The position numbers and the translations under genes were made by a program. A stretch of DNA of 64,000 nt from Tyto alba (taxonomy: Eukaryota; Chordata; Aves; Strigiformes; Tytonidae): contig NW_024881295.1 in the NCBI RefSeq assembly GCF_018691265.1, positions 15,898,314 through 15,962,313 on the forward strand, written 5' to 3'. Each line of letters opens with the position of its first letter. Position 1 is the first letter of the stretch. The notes under the pieces are model-generated. The model was not told the DNA's origin. It did not search any database and was given only the letters and a program-made list of their open reading frames with translations. This document shows, piece by piece, positions 11,421-25,976 of the stretch.

Positions 11421-14400
11421 GCCCCTCGCCTCGGTCTCAGACCCTTCCCTCAGCCCGGCTGGATGTCACGCTCCGGTCCCCAGGGCAGTGGGGCTGGCCG
11501 TCGGGCTGCCCAGGACAGTGCCTCAGCCCTGCCTGCTGGAGCTGGCTCCTGGGTGCAGGAGAGGGGGAAGCCTCCAAGATTGCTGTTCTCACGTTGTGTT
11601 TTTGAGCGAGGGAGCCCAAACGGCACTTCTTGTTCTCCACACGCTGCTGCGGCCACCACAAGGAGCCAGACACCCTCTGCCCTGAGGCGCTTTCGTGTCA
11701 CCCATACGCCCTGTACCTCCATTTCTCCTGGTTCTGAAATGAAGAGGGTAACGCTGCCCTATTTTGAAATCTATTATGGAAAAACATTCAGCAACAGATC
11801 AGATAGGTATTACCTTCTCGTGGGAATACCCTAATGAGGCAGAGAGCTTCAGTGAAACACCAAGCTGATAGAACTTTGTATGCTGTTCCTGCATCACTTT
11901 ACAACCTCCGAGTTTGCCTCCGTAGTCTGGCTTCAGAACAGTTGCAAAGCATCACCGCGCACAGCTACAGCAGCTTAGGGTCTTAACCTCCAGTGAAACC
12001 ATTGTAAAGCCAGTGTTTAACCAGAGTTTAGGACTTCCTTCCTTCCACTCCTTTCTACCTTATCGGCCTGGACCATTTTTGTACCAGTCCCACTTTTCCT
12101 AGCCTTTCATTTATTCAGTTAACTTTCTCATTTTTAGCCTCTCCTCTTCACACATTACATTCCCTTGCTGTTTCCAGTGCCATCTTTGACCGGCCAACGG
12201 AAAATAAGGTGAAGGTATAAGCCCTGTGCTGTGCCCTAGGCCGCTGCCTAACAGCCTGACCCAGGAAAACATTGACCGAGGGTGGGAACAGGTAGTTTAG
12301 GGAAGAAACAAACCAAGAGACAGCAGCGTGGCTTGGCAAGAAGGAATGAGCTCTGATTTCCTTGCCCTTTTTCAAATTGCAGGATCAAGGGATACCCACT
12401 GAAATTGGAAGGAAGCAAATTTAAAATGGTGCAAGGAAATATTTGTACCATGTGTAATTAACACAGGGCATTTGTTACCATGAGGTTTCATTGAGGTCAG
12501 GAGATTAGCAGGATTCAGAAAATGATTAGACATTTAAACCGACACTGAGAACATTCATGGTCATATTAGACAGGATATAAATAAATTTTAGAAGGCTTCA
12601 AGGCACAACATAACCACTAAACTGATGGCAAGGGATTAGGGAGAAGCTTCTCTTGTGGGCAGTTTATTCTGTAGTTGTCCACTACAGGGATTCTCGCACC
12701 TTTCTTTGAAGTATCAGAGAGTGTCAACTGTTGAAGTGAGAAGACTGGATTAGGAGGGCTACTGGGCTGATCTAATATGGCAACCGCTTGCTCTTCGGGG
12801 GCCTGTGAGGGTCGCTTGAGAAATGGAGAGGATAAGATATGAGAAGTAGCATCAGACTTCTTATACCATTCCTCAGATGCAGACCTCGCTTTCCTTTGTT
12901 GTAAATTTTACACTCACAACATAGATTTCCTAGGCCTTCACCACTAAGGTTTTTGGCAAAATGTATGCTGTTTAATCAGTTTAGTAGTTACCTTTCTAAG
13001 TACAGCCTTTGCATGTTTTCCCCCAAAGCCTTGTGACTTAGTTAATTTATTGTTTGCAGGACAGTGATATGTTGTACTGAAACCCTGACTGTTTCAAGGC
13101 ACAGTGACTCCAAGACTTGATCTTGAGCAAGGCAGTATCTGATCTCTCATTTGCTGTATCTGCCTGTGCGGGGTTAAACACACTCTAGCTACAACACAGC
13201 AACTGCTAAAGAGGAGAGCTCAGGCTAATTTACAGTAGTACGTCAACATACAGGATCACTATAAAATGCCAATAGCTCTGTGTGAGAAATCTCAGAGTGA
13301 CAAATCCTCAGACCCACTTTCCTTTGGGTCAGTTACAGAACTCTGCAGTATTACTTAATGTCTGGTTCTTCCATGCAGCAAACATTCTGTCCTCTGGCCA
13401 TTTAAGGGGAGTTTACGTGGCATTTCTGTCTTGCTCTATCCCAACATTCCTCCCTGAATTCCTGTAATGTCCAGCCATGGCTTATCTTACTGCTGCATCT
13501 TTGCTTGTTCTTGACACTAGGTCAAATAGCTTTGTAGTAACCCCACTCTCTATCCTACTAAGAATTTTGTGAACCTTAATGAAGACTCCTAATCTCTCTT
13601 TCTGTCAGAAGAGGCACAGTCCCAATTTTGCCTTTTTTTTTTTTTTTTAATTAATTTGGCTCCCTCTATCGTCTCCATTATTTCTGTTAGACTGTGTTTT
13701 ATATTGTTCTTTTCACGCAAGGATGCTGGGGGTTGCCCATGCTCCCTGAGGTTGTTTCACTTTGCTAGATTCTTACACCGTTCTTAAACCACTTCTTTAG
13801 ATTTATTATTCAAGTACAAAAATCTCTGCTCTCCCACTGCTGTTCAACATAGACAAAGACTTGGTGAATACAAAACAACATTTCCTCTTCTTTGATAAAT
13901 ATCTGTTCACAAATCCATGTGCTTCTCCCTTTCCAAGCCACCTTTGGTTATGAGTTTCCTGTTCATAAATAACAAAGCCAAAAGCTGCTCAGACCAGTGT
14001 CCTTCCTCAGTATGCTATATTCTTCCTCTCTATCATTTTTTTTTTTCCTAGGCTTTTGGTAAGACTTCACCTACCTACTGATTTTTTCAGCTCAATATCC
14101 AATCCTGACTGCTCACTTCCCTCCATACTCACACTTCTCTCTCCTCTTCTGCGCTCTTTCTCTTCCTTTCTTCCCAAACTGGCTGTAAGTTGAGTGCTTG
14201 TACCACATAGAGCCACACTGAGAACGAACTCTGAGGCTGATGGACCAAATCAAAGCCTCATGTTTTTGTTGTTTGAAGTCATCTCTGGATTTCTGAGCTC
14301 ATTTCCTTGAGACAAAAAATGCCAAATTCAAAGTGCCAAAAACAAGTTAAAAGGTTGTAGGAGATCCAGGGACTGAACGTCCCCATTCCTATATGGCAAA

Positions 14401-17400
14401 TCACTTCACCTGCAAACAAAAAGAAGGGGGGAATGTTTTCCACTTTCTCCAGAAAGACCTGCAATATGTGCCTGATTTGGCAAAGCTTAATGCAATATTA
14501 GGTTAATGACAAGTAGATCCCTTGGAGCCCACCTCTGAAAGAGAATGGGTTACCGATAGTACAGGTCAGTCCCTCTCCAGCTGAAGTGAGATTACCATTA
14601 ATAAGGATCTCTTTAAAAAAACACTCTTAACTTCCTTGCATTTCCACTTCATGGCTTTAAGCTAAAGCCCCACTGACTAGGTTTCTATTAAACTAGGCAC
14701 GGGAGGACCTGCAATCTTCCCTTGTAAGGACTCAAAAGCACTTTCAGAAGGACCAGCCAAACCTCAGACTCTGTTCTCACTGGCAGCACATTCTCAGAAG
14801 CATGGCACTTCAGAGTGGGTTCAGGTTTTCCTAATTCAGGGGAAACAATTTAACAATAGATTAAACCCAACATTTCTTCAAAACATAACTTTTCCATTTT
14901 GCTGTGTGAATTGCTTCGTCTCCCTTCTCCAACACGTTTGAATTTTCTTGTCTACCTTCTTTGTGTTGGCCTCCCTCAATAGTCTAGCCCCAGCAAATTT
15001 CACTGCCTTTGCTTCTTTTTGCTCTCAGAATTATGAAGTAGAAGACAGTTGTGATTTAGCCTCTTACTTTCACACCAAGCCACTTCTACCTTCTAGGACT
15101 CTTTGTATTTCTATCCATCTTGAAGTTCCTCGTTCCCTTTTCAAGGCCTCCCGAGCAAAGACATTTTGTGGTTTACATAGCAGAGTTGAAGAGCCTTCCT
15201 GAACAGAGCAAAGGCTGGAGTACTTAGCATCGGGGGGTCTGGCTTTAATCCCTTGATCTGCCTTTCTGAGTCAGACAGCAAATCAAGGAAACTGAGGCTC
15301 ATATGGTGAAAATGAGGGTGCAGGTTTTTCTGAGTGGTGGTGGGGCTGGGGTCACGGAGGCAGCTGGAGATATTAAAGCAGGTGAGAAACTGTGTCTCCT
15401 GTAACTAAACCAGGAAAGTCGAGAGAAGAAAGCCATGCTGGGTTTTGATAATTACTTTTTTTGAGCCACTAGTTGTGATTTTTTAAGTAGAAAGAGCATA
15501 CGAGGGGCTGAAATAAGATGCATGAAAACTAACAGAAGTGGAACAACAGGAAAAGTCCTGTTTCTTTGACCAGAAGGTGCTGAAGGAGGGGGAAACATTT
15601 TTGGAATAGAGGACATGGGTGTAGTCAAGAGACTGTGTAGGACGATAAAGACACAAGGGAAGCAGTGGATGATAGAAACTGGTAAACACTGTGAGAGGTG
15701 GGAAGCAGAGGAGTCTATTCATCTGCTTCCTAATTAAGAGGGAATATGGAAAAGCCTTCAGTAACAAACACTTGGGGAGTGGAAGGAGTAGGAATGCTGT
15801 GAGGAAGAAAGGGAAAGAACAGGGAGCGGCTGGAAAAGATGTTGAAGTCAGGGAGGCAGAAGCCGTATAGAGAAAAAGGAAGAAAAGCATAGTGGAAGCA
15901 AGGTAAAACAGGAGGCTGAACTGGTGAGCGGGGTGCTGCCAGGCTGAATAAGGAGGTGAGATGAGGAAGGTACAGAATATGAGGTCTGAGCAGCCTAACA
16001 ATGTGAAAATTTAGGTTATCAAGAGAAAAGATGAGGAAGTCAACAAAAAGGAGAGATAGATGTTAAGGCGGAGAATGAATGGGAAAGAGATGGGTGGGTG
16101 CAGACAACGGCTGCTGTATGGAGGCACGAGAGGGAACAGGTTCTGCCTGTGGACAGTGCTTGAAAGTGTGAGGGACAGGAGTTGGAAACAGGAGTAGTAC
16201 AAGAAAACATGGGCATTCTCACTTATTTAGCACTGTGCTGCACTGAACCACTTTCCACGTGGTCTGTTGCTAAAGTCAGGTATATGGTATCGATACAGCT
16301 ACGTTTAAACTTCAGCTAACATAAACAGGGCTGCAGGTTTAGCTGGGACACAAACATTTCTCTTTAGTTGTGAGTAACTGGGAGGTTTTCCATGATTCCT
16401 GCAGCCTGCATCATGGCTAACATGGAGGCTCATCTGCTCAAGAACCCATTGCTTGGTCAGAACACATCCTCCAACTTCTCGCGCTCAGACATGAGCTGTC
16501 ATGCCACAGAGGGTAAAACTGCAAAAGTGTAGTGCACTATTTGTTTCATCTCATGGATTTACACATTCAAGTCACTCAATCTGCAAGGTAATGTGAAAGC
16601 AGTCACTCCTGCGAATCCGACCTAGCACCTGAAAAACTGATTGATGTTCTTTGTAATTTCCCACATATTTGCTTCACAACACTATTTTCAGCTGAGCAAA
16701 CCATTGGAAAGCAGGAGTAATTTCAAGTTACTGAAGTGTAGCCACTCATTCCTTGAAGGATAACAGCAGTCACACACATCACCAGAAAATTAGCAACATC
16801 GTGCCATTTTTAGCTTGCACCGGCTCTGTTAGTCAAAAAGCATCTACCTACTGGGAATTTGTCTAGCACTGATGTGGCAAAGCATCCTCCATCATGGCTC
16901 CTCTCCTGTGTACTTTACTGAACTACATATCAAACCAACAGATCTAAGCCTTAGGTCTCAACAGATTTTCTGCACTTAATCCATTGGGGGCTGAAAACCA
17001 CAGGTTGGAACTTGATGTTTTGTCCCCTAGAGAGCAATCAACAGGCAAAGAATAATTTGTGGCAACGGATTTAAAGCCAGGGAACCTGGATCTTCCGAGA
17101 TCTTCCCCAAAGAGTATCCCTGAGAGGGGCCCACTGCGTACGTGTGTGTTTGTGGTCAGCCATGCTCACAGCTGCTGCCGAGCACCGGCCCGTACATCTG
17201 GCAGAGAGACGAGTCAGCCGCGGGCTGAGGCTTGAACGGCCGCGAAACAAGATGGGGAGCTAGCGATCTGCCCTGGAAACCTCGGCGGGAAGCAGAGCGG
17301 AGAGACATGCAAACCCAAAGGCTTTCATGTCTCTCCAGGTCTGTTGTCTCTACCGCCGTCCGCAGCTATTCCACAGGCAGCAGTGCTGTGGTGTAAACAA

Positions 17401-18450
17401 AGAGATATTTTAATTGTTTCCAGATCAGCGGTTAACAATGGTGCTGATAGGCGTACTGTGCACTCCAGTGCTGGTTCCTACAGGCTGCCTCTGGACACCC
17501 AGTGAGAGGCTCATCGGGATTCACCGCCGCAGCCTGAGCTTGTTCGGCTCAGGTGCAGCTGCTGCGGAGGCAAGGCGCTCCCAGGCAGAGAACAGCCCCA
17601 GATGAAATGCAGAGGATGCTTCACAGCAGGGCGGTGCTCTGTGCATAGAGGAGTTCCCCATCAGTCACTCCAGGAGAGAAAGACTACGTTCCTTGGGGGG
17701 AATTAAAAGACCATTTTGCTTACAACCCAGAAAGATTCGGTTCTCTGTTCAACACCCCTTCTTAGACAGGGATTAGAGATATCAAAGCAGTTCTGGCTGT
17801 GAGGCTGAAATTTCCTTTGTTGTAACCAGCCTTCCATAGCCTGGTCCTAAAGATAGGAGGGAAAGCTTGATTTCTTATCTAAAGCCACTGACCTCATACA
17901 GCTTCGAGAGGTTTTGCTGGGTACCTACCCGTGCGGAGCAAGCGGGTTCCTGTTCAGAACTGGTGCCAAGGTGGTGCTCCCCACGGAGGTTTCTGGGCCA
18001 GATTCAGTGTTAATGTAAACCACTAAGTCCATATAAATTAAAAAGTGGGGTGGTTCTATGCAAACCGATTACTGCAGCTGTGGTGGGGGTTGGAAAGGCA
18101 AGACCCGGGACAGCTTGAGCTAACACAGTCCTTTCCAACACTTTATTTGACACCCACCTGTTAGTTGCTTTTCCTGCTACGCTGCTTCTGCGGTGAGTGC
18201 AACTCCCGAATGCTAACTTGTTGTGACTTCGCCAGCATCCATTTTCAACCTCACCGATACCTCTGCTTGTTGCCACTGCATTTGCCTAGGGAGATATTCA
18301 AATCCCATTCCTTCCATATCAGTCAACAGAAATGAAAAGTAATTAATTTCTAAATGCTGCGAAGAATGAGATAGTAGGTTACACTGATGCACGGGTCTAG
18401 AAATAAGGCAGAGTCTCACAAAGGGCTGAGCAGTCATCCAAACATTACCA
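11421..18450. other. Intergenic, no gene seen
   Basis: Mostly unique AT-rich sequence. It has a 16-nt T run (13633-13648). A purine-rich stretch on the plus strand at about 15480-16200 leaves pyrimidine-rich open frames on the minus strand with no recognisable domain. I found no splice-site-framed conserved exon, tRNA or other RNA gene. Confidence 0.6.
17130..17310. promoter_or_regulatory. Small CpG pocket in intergenic DNA
   Basis: About 180 bases with several CpGs (around 17138, 17180-17195, 17216-17262 and 17283) inside CpG-poor sequence. The surviving CpGs could mark a germline-unmethylated enhancer or minor promoter. There is no coding evidence. Confidence 0.25.
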
Positions 18451-18454
18451 GGAC

Positions 18455-18605
18455 TGAGCTGTGGTTCCAGTTCTTTCACTGAATTGCTCTGTGCCTTTGA
18501 GTAAATCAATTCATATATATTTTCCTCATCTATAAAAATGGGAATGGTCATATTAAGATACCTTGGGGAAGCTGCGAGGCTTAATTAGTTAATGCTAGTG
18601 CCTTG
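18455..18605 (+). mobile_element. MIR-like SINE fragment
   Basis: The sequence follows the core of the ancient tRNA-derived MIR family in order: a degraded CTCTGTGCCT block, TTTCCTCATCTATAAAAATG, then a GGGAATGGT...ATACCT...GAGGCTTAATTAGTTAATG stretch matching the MIR segment that precedes its 3' end. It is diverged, as expected for an amniote-age relic. Confidence 0.65.
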
Positions 18606-21600
18606 TCAGCTCTCATTACCATGGCATCTCAGTGTTTATTGCTTTGAAATTGTAAAATGCTACTTACATGCTAAACATTATTGTTCTAGGTGAGATGGAG
18701 AGACTTAATCTAGTTTCCCTGTAAATACCAGAGGCAGGGAGTTGACATTCCTGGTAATGGGTTCTGTATGAAGTCTGGCCTACCTGGAGAAAAGTTTCCC
18801 TGACATATAACAAAATTTATTTATTTCCACATCCCTAATGTAGCTGCTCTTGAACCAGTTTAAGCTGAACTTTTACTGGTTTACTTAATTCAGTACGTGT
18901 AATTAAACTCATGCAGCATAAACACAATTTAATCTGGTTTAGACACATCTTTGGTTCCAGTGCAAGGAAAACAGCTAGGATTACTTCCTCTGGTGTAAAT
19001 AATCCAGGCAAGTCTCAGTCAGAACAAGGTCCATGAAAGACTTTCAAAGTGATGTTTGGATGTCAAGTCGCTCAGAGAAAAGTGATGGTAGGGATCTTGA
19101 AGTGGGGGATGGCTGGCAGATCCGTGGAGTGAAGGGATTTTAAGTTCCCAGCCTTAAAGGCAAAGAGTTGGTGACTAATCCGGTTAGTCATCTCCAGACC
19201 TTTCCCAGAACAGTCCTTCTTGTAACTAGGGAGTTTTAAGATACTCATCTTTTTCTTCCGACCAGTTCGGGGAAAGCCTGACTCTCTACAGGAGCGCAAT
19301 CTTGACCTTAGGGGCTATTTCCATTAGTTCCAAATGTGCATGAGAACAGGCCTGAGATGCTGGCAGCGGGACCGAGGAGCTGCCTTCACCTCTTCTCACC
19401 CCAGCCTCTCCAGTAGCTCTGTTGAGTGAGGCAGGAGGGTGCCTGGCTACCCAAGGGGTGACAGCCCAGAAAAGACAGGCCACTCTTCCTACTGCGCTTC
19501 CACAGGGGCTGGGAAATGGTTTTACACTTTGCGTTTTGCAGACACCAGCTTCATTCTTCTGAGGCACCAGCAACACCTACCCCTCAGCCTGGTACCCAGC
19601 CCAGAAACGGCCCTCCCCAGGACCTGACACAGCCCGAGTGCTGCACTGGGAAGGGGGACAGTGGGGCTGGAAGGCATCGGGGCTGTTTCCACTATGCATG
19701 CTGCAGGGCCCTGGCTGCACCGAGCAGTACAAGTAGTGATGTGGGGTGCTACTGCCTCCTTAGACCGCCCCTGTTTCTCCTTTCCTCTCAGCATACTGCT
19801 TTGTACACGCATCTAATACTACATCCAGGAAGCCTGGGCCACTGCTATGGTTTTGCATGTGCTTGTGCAAGGTTTTGGCTCCAATCATCATGAAAATCAA
19901 TGCTCTGAAGCCACCTGAAGGATTGCTTCCTGGTCATGATTTGCATCACTTCTTACTGATGAAATAATGCTCTGCTGGGAAGCAACCCTGCCTGGCTGAC
20001 GGAGCCCTTGTGTCCTCCGTGGCAACTCTACTGTTCAGAGGCTTTCAGAGGCGTGGACTTAGGCCATGCAGTGTATTTAAGACAGGCCACACCATGCCAG
20101 CAGCTGGTCTCCTCTCTTGGTCACTAGTCAAGTTTAAACTAGCAGCGTAGAAGTGGAAGGAAAAGACCTGCTTGGGCCATTAGTGACACTGTCATCCATT
20201 GACTCCTCCAGCTGGTTTTCATTTACTACCTTTCATCAAACACTTGAGGCTGAGCTCCAGGGTTTCCTATGCTGATAGGATGTCAATACCAGCTTCTAGC
20301 ACTCATTACAGTCAGGCATTGGGCAGGAGCGATGCTGTAGGCTCCTGAACAGAGATCTGATAAATAGATCACAGTCTTGGCCAGAGGAACCTCTACCCTT
20401 CGGTTTCCTGCTCCCCAAACAGCTCTGCCAATGCACTTCCCCTTTCCCCTGAATTCAAGTCAAGGATTCTGCCACAACCAACCTGGCTGTGGGGGAGTGG
20501 TTGTTCCTGTGGGAGCACCTGAATTGTTTTAAACCTGTGATTTGATGAAAATACAAGTAAATACGTAATGAAGGAAGGCCTGCACTGTCAGGGAGAAGGG
20601 ATGGCTTATTTATTCTTTCTTCTGCACTGAATAGCTTTCAAGTTTTGGGTTTTCCACATCCAGCCTTCCTGGTTCGCCCTTATGTCTAAGCCTCATTTTG
20701 CTGCTGGGAAGAGAGGGATATATGTCAGCAGCTCTGTCTGTCCGCTTCGGCCCCCAAGATGCCATCTGCCCTGATAGACCATGGCATCAAACAAACAAAC
20801 CGCTCAAAGTTAATGCCGTATGTAATCACCTAGATAAACAGTCTGATTTTCAAAAGTACTCGGCACCCAACCATCCTGCCTGTTATCTGAGTGGCCATCT
20901 TTCCCTTGCCTGTTCCCAGGGGCCACTCCCAGTGATATGCAGACAAAATGGGGTAACTTTGCTGGCAGCTGCAGAGGTGACCCCACTTGGTGCTCTGGGT
21001 GAGGGCAGAATATGCCCCCAAGCCCTAAAAGGCGGCAGCAAGGCTTTGATTTATACATCTAGATAAAGCCCCACAGGGAACTGCTGTATGGAAATAAAAA
21101 ACATTATGCTTTACAATTAGAGAGGGAAAAAGGCTTGGGGTTTAAAATATGAAGTGGTCAAGCTATTAACCTTCTCATTTAGAAGCAATGGTCACTAAAT
21201 TATGGGGCATATCTCCTTCCTCCTCCTCCAGAGAATGGGCCTTTGAAGATGATACTGGTCCGTTATGTGAACAAGCAATAAAGCGTAATTAATCCTGCTC
21301 TGAAAATATGATCAAATACCAGCAGTGAGTCACAGCTGAGCCTGAGGGGGTTAAGGAACTTAAATCAGGGAGCCAGCACATCAGGCAAATAACAAATCCT
21401 CCCACTGCCTCCTGTCACCCCAAACACCCACCTAGGGCTGTCCCCATCGGTGACGTGAAGTGTCCCACCTCACGTGGACTCCACGGGGGGAAATCTCGGT
21501 TCTTGCAAGCTCTCATAAAACAGGCTGGCTCCGTATGGGACAGAAGGCCTCTAAGAGAGACCCAGGAGAGCACGGGAAGCGTGTCCAGAGTCAGCAGTCA

Positions 21601-23730
21601 TCCCCCTGGGTCACTGCTGAATCAAGTGTGGCACGGTGCTGAGGGGCAGGTGTGCTTTTGGGGAGGGAAGGGGTATCAACTTTCCAGAGATCCTATCTTC
21701 AAGACATAATATTGTATATAAAACCTAGCCAGTCCTGGTGGTTAAAAATCCCCTGGCAGTGTTTGGGCACATGTGCTCTGGGCACATTGCAACCTGAGCA
21801 ATTGCATTTTGCTGGTCTTAAAGCAATTCCAGACAATTTCAGTAGAAGGAAAAATTAATCTTCCCCTTCCCTGGTGAAATGTGCCCTGCTGTGCACGGTC
21901 TATGCTAGAGACAGCTGGACCACCAGGAGGTGGAGAAATGGCTGGTTAGTACATATGGTAGAGATGCTTCTGGACAGAACACGTTTTGTACTTTTGATCA
22001 GTGGTGAGAGTGGACAGTGGAAAGTCTCTGGAGACAAGACAGGTCCTGCAAGACCCCATTCGGGAAAGTGTCAGTGTGCAGCTCTCATGTCCTGAGACAT
22101 GTAGATGGGGCAGATCACCTTATCCTGGCCCGCTTGGCTTCTAATGCCTGCTCTTTCCCAAATGCACTGCTTGGGCACGTGTGCTCTCTGTGAAGCAATT
22201 AGATGGGAGAAAACACGCGACAGTGCAAGGCAGACATAGCAAAGGAGTGCTCTCGCCCACTGCGGCTGGGAGATTTATGGCGTGCAGCTTGCTTACCACA
22301 AGATCATGCCCATCCTGCTGCTCCTCCAGGCAAGACTCTGCAAAGAGCAGGGAAACAAAAGCCACCCTTCTTTTTACAGAGTATCATTTGTCAAGAGGCA
22401 TTGCCTAGCTGCCAGCCATACTTCATGTTTAAGTCCACTGCTCTTTGATCTGGGGACTGTGAAGAGGCAGGACCTGGGCAGGTGGTTTTTGGGTGCACGT
22501 ATGGAGCCATACCCCACTTGGGCACCTCCTGCCAAATGCTTTCATGTGTTTGGAGTGAAATGGGATGGGGAGCGTGTCTCCGAACCAGCATGTGTAGAGC
22601 AGTGGTGAAGAGGCAGTAGCGTAGGCTTCAGCACGAACTGGACCAGCCCACTCGAGTACAAATTTGGTTTATCAGTGACAAGCATCCTCACTCCTGTTAT
22701 TACCCAGCTGGCGAGCTGGCAGCTAGTGTGGGTGTGCCTGCCCTTGCCAGAGTCACTCTCATTTGACTGTGTAGGCATACCTGATGTCGATGGGCTCCAG
22801 TCTTCCCTGGCCAGAGGGCACAAGCAGTAATGCACTGCAGACAACGCTGTGCTCTGCTACTTCTGTTGGAAGGGGGAATGATGTCAGTGGAGGATAAAGC
22901 ATTGCTTGTTGCAAATGGCTGAAGAACTTTTTGTGGACCTATTCAAAGAGCTTTTCGGTTGGGGTGAAAATATCCAATCCTTTGGGTGTTCTCTAATTTA
23001 AGATTTTAAGCAGACACTGCATCTCACAGGACTGAGTCCTCTTCCCAGCTCATGTGCTCCACAGGTCCCTCAGTCGATCCATTGGCATATAACATCCAAC
23101 TTTAGCTTGTGTTCTCCCATCATCCCTGTGACCACAAGGACTAGGTCGCCCATGAGCTCTAGCCCGAGGCAACCACCTAAATTATTTTTGGTTCTGTGTT
23201 CCCAGCTTTCTAAGACCTCAGAAATGGGCCCCACATGAGGCCACTATTTCCTGGGGAGTCTCTTTGCTTAGAGAGATGAAACTTCACTACTTTTGCTTTT
23301 CTTTCCCTCCCCTCTCTCTCTGATGTAAATAGTCTCCAAATACCCATCACAACTCTACCCTCATCTTTCCAAAACAAGTGCTTTTCTCAACTGATTTTTT
23401 CTTTCCCATGAGAGAAGGGTACCATTGTTCTGAAGTAGCATCATAGGAGTCAAGTTGAAAGCAAAAACAAGCAAAAATTCATTTAACAAAACATTCGGAT
23501 ACCATTACAACAGTGATATTAAATATAAACCAAAGTGACAGTCAAAATTCCCCAGCAGTCTTCCCAACCCTGACTTTGAAGACCGTGCTGGGGAAGATTA
23601 ACAAACAGAAAGAAAAGTAAAGATGACTTGAAATAAAAGAGAAACCAGCCAAACTAATTTATTTGATCCAGCTGAGGAAAAAAAAAAATGCAGGAGGGAA
23701 ATAACTAGCATAAATAGTAACTCATTTTTT

Positions 23731-23759
23731 TAATAAATAAATAAATAAATAAATAAATC
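23731..23759 (+). repeat. (TAAA)n microsatellite
   Basis: About seven near-perfect TAAA units directly after a short T run. Confidence 0.95.
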
Positions 23760-25957
23760 AGTTTTAGTATTCCAAATAGCTTAGCAGCAGTTACAAGTGA
23801 TCGCTATGCCACAAGATCATAGTATGTGAAATGAAGATGTTAATATACAGTTGTAGCTATTTGCAATTTTATTGCCAGATCTTTGTTAAATGCCTTTAGA
23901 TGCTCTAGGTGGAAGACTACAGAGGGAAGCCACAAGTGCTGTAATGAACTACCAAATCTGTCACTGTTTGCTGCAAGATCTGCTTAACTGTATGTTGTAG
24001 ACTCCACATGCTAATAGTCATACTTTGGTTTTATTGTTTGTGTGGTTAGGACAGGCAAGAAATTCCTACAGTGTTATTAGTGTGAGGAGGCCTGTGTGTG
24101 CATGAGCACGTACCTGTGTACATACACATGTGGCCTATACAGACTATGCCTTTTTAACCTTTCTGCTTAGGAAATTGCATGGAAATCTCAAAGCTGCTGA
24201 TCGAGGAACTATCTAGCAACTCATGCCAACTGTTTGGCCCTTTATCTGAAGCAGCATGGGAGAGGGCAGGGTTTGCAGAGGAATGTTTCACTTGCTGGCT
24301 ATACCCAGAAGGTAGCTTGGGTCAATGGCTGTCCGCCCATTACATCTATTCCTGATATCTCCATGTTGGTGATCAATGCCTGGTGAGGAAATGTACTCAG
24401 GAAAAAAAAAAAAAAGTCTATAAGCAGTTCCTGGGGGGGTGACTTGAAGTCACTGGTTACTTGCTGATTTAGTGGCTCACTGCCATAGTCATATTTATGT
24501 AGCCTGCCCTGGGGAACTCGGAGGGGACTCCCTAACTGTTCTGCCCTGATTGCAAAGGATGAATGGGAAGCAGGATAACATATTTATGGTATACCCAGTA
24601 TAATTCCTAACCCTGGAGAGAGTGTCTTTCATGCCAGGCTCCACCACTGGCCTTCTCTGCCCTGAATTTCCTCCCACCTGCAGGGTGGGGGACACAGAGG
24701 AAAGCAGAACTCTGCAGCCCCAAGATTCGGTCAGAGTCATGAAGTATTTTAAGCACTCTCCATCCTTTTCCTGCTGCTGGCTGCTGCAGCTGCTGTGCCC
24801 CATGCTGTTTCTTTGTACCAGAGAGAAGGACAGAGGCATATTTTCTTTTCAGCACTTACGGCCGCTCAGGGTTCTTCACCATCTCCTGTCTGCAGGCAGA
24901 GCAGTTGCTCCTATTCCTCTCTTGTCCTTTCCCAGACATATGCCTTCTACGGTTTAGCACCAGTTTCCTAAAAATAATAATGAACTTTACTGAACAAGGA
25001 GCCATACGTTCATTTCTATTCTCCAACTTACTCTTTCTGCCCATTTTGGGTGAATCCAGTGTACAAGTGCCTTTACTTAAAGGCTACAAAGAGCCTGAGG
25101 CAGTGATTGATTTGTTCCACATGTACGTGTTGTACCCGGCACCCTGAGCTCTAGATTGGGGCCTGACACACTACCTCAGCTGAAAAAAATACCTGATCTG
25201 AGAGAAGCCTTGACATAGGAGACAAATACTTGTATGATAGCACAGGGAATAGCTTTGGTGCTCACTTATCCCTTGTGCCCTAACTTTAACAAAAAGCACA
25301 TCTAAGATTTTTTTTTTTTTTTTCAATTAAGCTGGCAGCTGGCTTTACTTAGCTCTCTGAAGTTATGGCTATGAAACATCAGATAAGTGCCAAGCCAAAC
25401 TCAGTCACTGCGGTTGTACCCAACGTGCCAGAGCCTCCCTCTATTCCCACGCAGATATACACTGGGAGACACTACCAGCAAAATAATTATGGCACAAAAC
25501 CAGCTAAAATTGCAGCGCAGTGCTATAACAAATCCTTCTCCCACCCAAAGTTCCCCTCTCAAATCTGCAACTAATAGCACCTCACAGGGAGGTCAGGCTC
25601 CCTGGAGGAGCACTGTCAGCTCACCCAGCCTTCCTCTTCCTCCTCCTCCTACCATCCTTACCAACACCACTCCTGGCACAGCCACCCCAGCCCAAAGGCA
25701 CCCCGCTCTGGGACCGGGCTGCCTGGGGCCCTGGTGCTGGGACAGGCAGCCATGGGGAATGAAGCTGCCTCTCACCTATTTATTCTGGAGCCTTGTGGGG
25801 GTTAATGCTTCTCTTTCGCAGTTGCAGAGTGACCCAGGTGGGGCTAATGAGAGCTTGCCTTGCTTAGCTAATTAGAGGCACTGAGAGCAGCAGACTGCAG
25901 TTCTAGGTGTGGGGCACTTGAAGAGGGAATATAGTATGTGTGGGGTTTATTTCCAGC

Positions 25958-25976
25958 TTTTTTTTTTTTTTTTTTT
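25958..25976 (+). repeat. Poly-T run (19 nt)
   Basis: Nineteen consecutive T with no retrotransposon body recognisable on either side. A 16-nt T run lies nearby at 25308-25323. Confidence 0.9.

Noticed and set aside
15270..15360. Possible MIR relic (GGAAACTGAGGCTCAT)
   Set aside because: Only about 16 bases fit the consensus, and the flanks do not continue the element.
15483..16001. 172-codon minus-strand open frame rich in Phe, Leu and Ser
   Set aside because: The plus strand here is purine-rich, so the minus strand gives a pyrimidine-rich frame that looks hydrophobic. No domain, repeat or splice context supports a gene.
21915..21935. CTCF-like site (CCACCAGGAGGTGG)
   Set aside because: It departs from the CTCF core at the GGGGGC positions; too weak to call without binding data.
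21757..22190. Two similar 19-mers (TTGGGCACATGTGCTCT at about 21759 and TTGGGCACGTGTGCTCT at about 22171)
   Set aside because: Similarity does not extend beyond the short block, so coincidence or a small shared motif is more likely than a duplication.
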